This document shows, piece by piece, positions 60,516-64,000 of a DNA stretch of 64,000 nt. The DNA lies in contig CAVSLA010000005.1 in the NCBI GenBank assembly GCA_963728825.1, forward strand, positions 372,001 through 436,000. The letters are read 5' to 3'. Position numbers and translations under genes: made by a program. The notes below the pieces were generated by a model, which searched no databases, was not told where the DNA came from, and was given only the letters and a program-made list of their open reading frames with translations. This DNA is from CAVREM01 sp963728825. Lineage in GTDB: Bacteria > Acidobacteriota > Vicinamibacteria > Vicinamibacterales > CAVVIG01. How positions within the stretch are numbered: position 1 is the first letter of the stretch; the number at the start of each line of letters is the position of its first letter.

Positions 60516-61475
60516 TCACCGTGCTTCGGCGTAGGCGGCACGGGCCGCAGCCCCGGCCCCGGCCGGGTTCCCCCATTCGGGATATTTGGGCGCGATCTCG
60601 GCGACGACTGCCGCAACGGCGTCGTCGATCGACCTGCCCGCCCGCTTGAGCTCACCGACCCGGCTCTGGACCTCCTGCAGGAAGCCGCGGGCGCGGGCGA
60701 TCAGGCTCGCGTCGCCAAACGTGCCGTGCGCCGGAACGATGCGCGCCGGCTTCAGCGACGCCAGCTCATCGAACGTGGCAAGCCAGGTCGTGATGCTCGA
60801 CGTGGGCTGCGCGGCGAGGAAGCGCTGGCTCATGACGACGTCGCCGCTGAAAAGCACGCGATCCTCTTCAATGAAGATCGTCGTGTCGCCGCGGGTGTGC
60901 ATCGCCGCCGGGCCGCGCCACATCAGCCGGGCGTGCACGCCGCCGAGGTCGAGCCGATATTCGCGATCGAACAGGATGTCCGGCGTTGGATAGAGGACGC
61001 CGCTCAGCAGCTCCGCGGTGAGCGCCGAGCGGCCGGCGAACGTGTCCTGAATCTGCTTGCCGAGCTCCGCCATGTCCTGTTGCTGCATGCGCGTCATCAG
61101 CAACCTGGCGCCTTTGAAGCCGGCTGCCCCCAGCGAGTGCTCCGGGTGATAGTGCGTGGTCACGACGAACACGTCGGCGTTCGAGCTCACCTTCTTCATC
61201 TCGCGGACGATCGCCTCGCCGTTTCTCGGGCCCAGCCCGGTATCGACCACGAGCGTCGCCTTGCTGCCGACGATGATGCCGACGTTGGGGACGAGGCCGA
61301 CGTTGAAGTCGGGGATCGCCCAGACATGGTCGGTGAGCTTGACGGTGGCGTTTTCCCGAACGAGCGGCGGCGGCGCGGCTCCCGGTCCGGCCGGTGGCTG
61401 CTGCGCCAGGACGGTGGTTGAGGCAGCGGCTGTCAGCATCAACATCGCAGCGCCGCGGAACTGTTTCGTCTTCAT
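60516..61475 (-). CDS. Exported metallo-beta-lactamase-fold hydrolase with HxHxEH motif
   Basis: The 319-residue protein has a signal peptide (to about 24, TTVLAQQ). The MBL metal motif is H108-Y-H110-P-E112-H113, with Glu in place of the usual Asp. RGDTTIFIEEDRVLFSGDVVMS gives the metal Asp and IVPAHGTFGD the last His. It resembles secreted MBL enzymes acting on lactones or esters. Whether Glu112 supports full activity is unknown. It is divergent from the exported VOC gene. Confidence 0.85.
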   Translation of the reverse strand: MKTKQFRGAAMLMLTAAASTTVLAQQPPAGPGAAPPPLVRENATVKLTDHVWAIPDFNVGLVPNVGIIVGSKATLVVDTGLGPRNGEAIVREMKKVSSNADVFVVTTHYHPEHSLGAAGFKGARLLMTRMQQQDMAELGKQIQDTFAGRSALTAELLSGVLYPTPDILFDREYRLDLGGVHARLMWRGPAAMHTRGDTTIFIEEDRVLFSGDVVMSQRFLAAQPTSSITTWLATFDELASLKPARIVPAHGTFGDASLIARARGFLQEVQSRVGELKRAGRSIDDAVAAVVAEIAPKYPEWGNPAGAGAAARAAYAEAR

Positions 61476-61532
61476 GGATAGAGCCTACTCCAGCGGAGCG
61501 TCTCCTTCGATGGGCACCACCCGTTGTTTTCT

Positions 61533-61561
61533 TTGACAGGGCGCCCGCGCGGTGGCAGGAT
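61533..61561 (+). promoter_or_regulatory. Candidate promoter of the exported VOC gene
   Basis: TTGACA (61533-61538) and CAGGAT (61556-61561) are 17 bp apart. The predicted transcription start falls at about 61568, next to the ATG at 61569, implying a leaderless transcript. The -10 match is only 3 of 6. Confidence 0.35.
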
Positions 61562-61568
61562 GCGCGGC

Positions 61569-62384
61569 ATGAAGAAACTGCCGACGTTCCTCGTCCTCAT
61601 GCTTCTGGCGTCCGCGCCGGCGTTCGCGCAGCTCGTCGAGCCGAATCAGATCGGCCTGCGGATGGGGCACGTGCACCTTGCCGTCACGGATGTCGACGCC
61701 CACAAGCAGTTCTGGGTTGGCCTCATGGGCGGAACGCTCGTCCAGAACGGACCGCTGGAGCTGATTCAGTTTCCGGGTGTCTACATCATGCTTCGGAAGG
61801 TCGACGCCCGGCTCGAGCCGCCAGCCGGGACAATCGTCAACCACTTCGGTTTCATCGTGAAAGACTTTCCCGCGGAGCTCGCCAAGTGGAAGGCGGCGAA
61901 CATCAAGATTGACCCGACGGAGAATCCGAACGAGGTCTATCTGAATGCGCCCGACGGCATCCGGCTCGAGGTCTACGGCGAACCCGCTGTGCCCACCCCG
62001 GTGAGCATGAACCACATCCACTACAACGCCCCGGACATTCCCGCCATCAAGACGTGGTACACGAAGGTGTTCGGCGCGAATCCCGGCCGGCGACCGTGCA
62101 TCGCCTGCCTGTCGCGGCCCGCGATGATCGAAGCCGGCGATCTCCCAGGTGTGAACCTGTCGTTTTCAGGAACCCGGACGCCGGTCGTTGCCACGAAGGG
62201 CCGCTCGTTGGATCACATCGGCTTCGACGTGACCAACCTCGAGGAGTTCGTGAAGGGGCTCGAGGCCAGAGGGATCAAGATCGACGCCCCGATCAGACAG
62301 GTGCCCAACACGAAGGTGAAGGTAGCCTTTCTCAGCGACCCGTGGGGCACCTACATCGAGCTCACTGAAGGACTGGCACCGTAA
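61569..62384 (+). CDS. Exported VOC-family protein
   Basis: From MKKLPTFLVLMLLASAPAF the product has 271 residues with a clear signal peptide (to about 20). ATG 61560 is an alternative start. Two VOC modules are present: MGHVHLAVTDVDAHKQFW, GIRLEVYGE, MNHIHYNAPDIPAIKTWYTKVF, LDHIGFDVTNLEEFVKGLEARGIKID and FLSDPWGTYIELTEG. The His and Glu residues could bind a metal. Signal peptides on VOC proteins are rare outside acidobacteria-like genomes, from memory. Ring-cleavage or glyoxalase activity is possible. Confidence 0.85.
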   Translation: MKKLPTFLVLMLLASAPAFAQLVEPNQIGLRMGHVHLAVTDVDAHKQFWVGLMGGTLVQNGPLELIQFPGVYIMLRKVDARLEPPAGTIVNHFGFIVKDFPAELAKWKAANIKIDPTENPNEVYLNAPDGIRLEVYGEPAVPTPVSMNHIHYNAPDIPAIKTWYTKVFGANPGRRPCIACLSRPAMIEAGDLPGVNLSFSGTRTPVVATKGRSLDHIGFDVTNLEEFVKGLEARGIKIDAPIRQVPNTKVKVAFLSDPWGTYIELTEGLAP

Positions 62385-62744
62385 GAGGGTCACGATCCGG
62401 ATACTCCACTCGCTGCACTGTTGATCCGCTTCAACAAACGAGTGCCGCGTCGCGCAGGAGCCGGATCGCGGACCGCGCCGGCGGCGTCACTTCGATCGAG
62501 CCCCGCGTCGTCGTAAGAAAACAGTAAGCGCACTCAGCGAGAATTCCCGGTTTCCACAGACGGTTGTCTCGTCAGATGCGCCACTCCATCGACCGCGCGC
62601 CCGCCCGAAGATGCAACTCCTTTAGGATCTGGCCGATTTTGCCACTTGTCCCGCGAGAGCCGTGCGTGGCGATGAGTTTGCTCGCTGGCACAGCGGACAG
62701 CCTTCATTCGGCCATTTATGTCGATTTCTGTGAGGAGTGCCTCG
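62385..62744 (+). other. 360-bp leader/intergenic region before the kelch-type gene, no gene seen
   Basis: No open frame here looks like protein in any direction. The only clear element is GAGGAG at about 62732-62737 before the ATG at 62745. I see no recognisable riboswitch or terminator. The length and AT-richer stretches suggest a long untranslated leader or promoter region of a large surface protein. Confidence 0.4.
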
Positions 62745-64000
62745 ATGACTCGCTTGCTGCACAACGTCCGCCTCGCCGTCGCCTTAGCCATGTTTGTCGC
62801 GCTGAGCCTCGCGCTGAACGCTGATGTGCCGCAAGTGGCAAGCGGCACCTGGGTCTCGAGCGGCGACGTCGCCGGAGTGGCGAGCGGCGCAGCGTCCGCT
62901 GCGCTCTCCGACGGCCGGATCGTGATCGCGGGCGGATCGACGAGCAGTGGTGAGCCGACAGCCGCCATCACGATCTACGACCCGGCGAGCGCGTCGATCG
63001 TGAACGCCGGAGCCATGCTCGAAGCGCGGTCCGGACACGCCCTGACACTGCTCCAGGACGGGCGCGTTCTGATCGCCGGTGGGACGACTCCGACCGGCCT
63101 CACGACCGGCCTCGAGATCTTCGACCCGTCGAGCGGCGTGACGCTGCCGGCCGGCGAGATGTCGATGGTTCGCGTCCACCACGCCGCAGCGACCCTCGAC
63201 GACGGCCGGGTGCTCATCGCCGGTGGTTCCGACGGCAGCGCGGCAATCGGCATCGCCGAGATCTTCAACCCGGTTGATGGGACCACGTCCGCAGTGCCCG
63301 ACCCGATGGTGTCGGCCCGGGCGAGGCTCTCGGCGACCACGCTGCTCGACGGGCGAGTGCTGCTGGCGGGCGGCAACGACGGCGCCAGCGATCTCGCGAC
63401 GATCGAGATTTACGATCCGGTGGCCCAGACCTTTTCCCCATCGGCGGCGGCCCTCGGCGCGCCGCGTACCGGTCATCTGGCGATGCGGCTGCCGCACAAT
63501 GGCAGCGTGCTGATCGCCGGCGGCGCCGCAGGCGGCACCGCGGTCGCCGTGGCCGAGACCTACGTGCCATGGACCGACAGCATCTCGGCGGCGGCCTCAA
63601 TGCCCGCAGCCCGTATTGGCGCGGTCGGCGGCGGCCTGCAATCTGACGCGGTCGCTGTCGTGACGGGCGGCGGAGCGGCGAGCGTCGACTTCTTCGGCTA
63701 TGCGACCTTGCAGACCGACAAGGACGATTACGCCCCTGGCCAGACGGTCACCATCACCGGCCGCGGCTGGCAGCCCGGCGAAACCGTGACGATGCTGCTC
63801 GAGGAAGTCGGCGATCTCCACCCGGCACGGACGCTGACGGCGATCGCGAGCGACTCAGGAGTGATTGTCAATACGGAGTTCGCGCCCGAGGAGCATCACA
63901 TCGGCGCGCACTTTTATCTCACCGCCCGCGGCGCAGCATCGCAGGCGCAGACGACCTTTACCGACAGCGTCAGCTCGGTGATCATTACGGCGCCGCTCAC
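62745..64000 (+). CDS. Large exported kelch-repeat surface protein (partial, runs off right edge)
   Basis: GAGGAG lies about 7 nt before the ATG; 418 codons are open to the window end. A signal peptide precedes five kelch-like blades of about 50 residues ending LSDGRIVIAGG, LQDGRVLIAGG, LDDGRVLIAGG, LLDGRVLLAGG and PHNGSVLIAGG, with E-I-Y-D-P/F-D-P connectors. Then comes a beta-rich domain (TLQTDKDDYAPGQTVTITGRGWQPGETVTMLLEE) typical of the Ig-like repeats that follow kelch propellers in giant adhesins. The end is outside the window. Confidence 0.8.
   Translation, partial: MTRLLHNVRLAVALAMFVALSLALNADVPQVASGTWVSSGDVAGVASGAASAALSDGRIVIAGGSTSSGEPTAAITIYDPASASIVNAGAMLEARSGHALTLLQDGRVLIAGGTTPTGLTTGLEIFDPSSGVTLPAGEMSMVRVHHAAATLDDGRVLIAGGSDGSAAIGIAEIFNPVDGTTSAVPDPMVSARARLSATTLLDGRVLLAGGNDGASDLATIEIYDPVAQTFSPSAAALGAPRTGHLAMRLPHNGSVLIAGGAAGGTAVAVAETYVPWTDSISAAASMPAARIGAVGGGLQSDAVAVVTGGGAASVDFFGYATLQTDKDDYAPGQTVTITGRGWQPGETVTMLLEEVGDLHPARTLTAIASDSGVIVNTEFAPEEHHIGAHFYLTARGAASQAQTTFTDSVSSVIITAPL

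Noticed and set aside
62385..62744. Riboswitch or c-di-GMP aptamer upstream of the kelch gene
   Set aside because: No conserved aptamer core was recognisable by eye; only a ribosome-binding site is clear.
1..64000. tRNA, rRNA and insertion sequences
   Set aside because: No cloverleaf with a CCA-like end, no rRNA block and no transposase motif was seen by eye on either strand.

Overview
The window is GC-rich, densely coded bacterial chromosome, most likely from an acidobacterium close to the Vicinamibacteria. This is inferred from gene content, not from a marker gene. The supporting features are a duplicated orphan ABC permease (ADOP type), many secreted quinoproteins and single-haem c proteins, DUF4159 proteins, YtcJ-like amidohydrolase, M13 peptidase, RCC1 and kelch propellers, and dispersed GTAGGG-type hairpins. 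No rRNA, tRNA, CRISPR array, transposase or prophage gene was seen.

Layout. 1-7017 is a long minus-strand run of small accessory genes, several joined by ATGA or GTG overlaps: DinB-GNAT fusion, VOC protein, cyclase, gamma-glutamylcyclotransferase-like protein, GNATs, cupin, thioesterase, DUF1990, and the first of four paralogous exported proteins. 7118-18862 holds a secreted PQQ dehydrogenase, an amidohydrolase lipoprotein, GYD protein, two more members of the exported family, small envelope proteins, a PEBP protein and an exported FAA hydrolase. 19012-28708 carries a GNAT, a HipA_2-like kinase divergent from a DUF4159 protein, a propeller, an M13 peptidase, a DinB/DUF4159 pair, a hydrolase and a zinc-free MDR oxidoreductase. 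28744-35813 has a decayed MPN/JAB gene next to mazEF, then an ABC ATPase coupled to a permease that contains a complete serine beta-lactamase-like domain, then an ADOP permease. 35949-45545 has an RCC1 protein, a haem c/PQQ protein overlapping a TldD/TldE pair, a methyltransferase and a propeller/dihaem pair. 45602-64000 is mostly exported proteins: hydrolases, two carboxypeptidase-regulatory/haem c/propeller proteins, another quinoprotein, two metallo-beta-lactamase-fold hydrolases, an exported VOC protein and the start of a large kelch-type surface protein. An acyl-CoA ligase is the main cytosolic exception.

How it works together. The dominant theme is periplasmic or surface oxidation of small organic molecules: PQQ dehydrogenases, haem c partners and lyase-like propellers, with hydrolases and VOC, cupin and cyclase enzymes that would suit aromatic or lactone substrates. 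This is inference from families and adjacency. Three genes (7118-7442, 41188-42520, 42517-43297) look whole except for one single-base frameshift each. They are either young pseudogenes or sequence errors.
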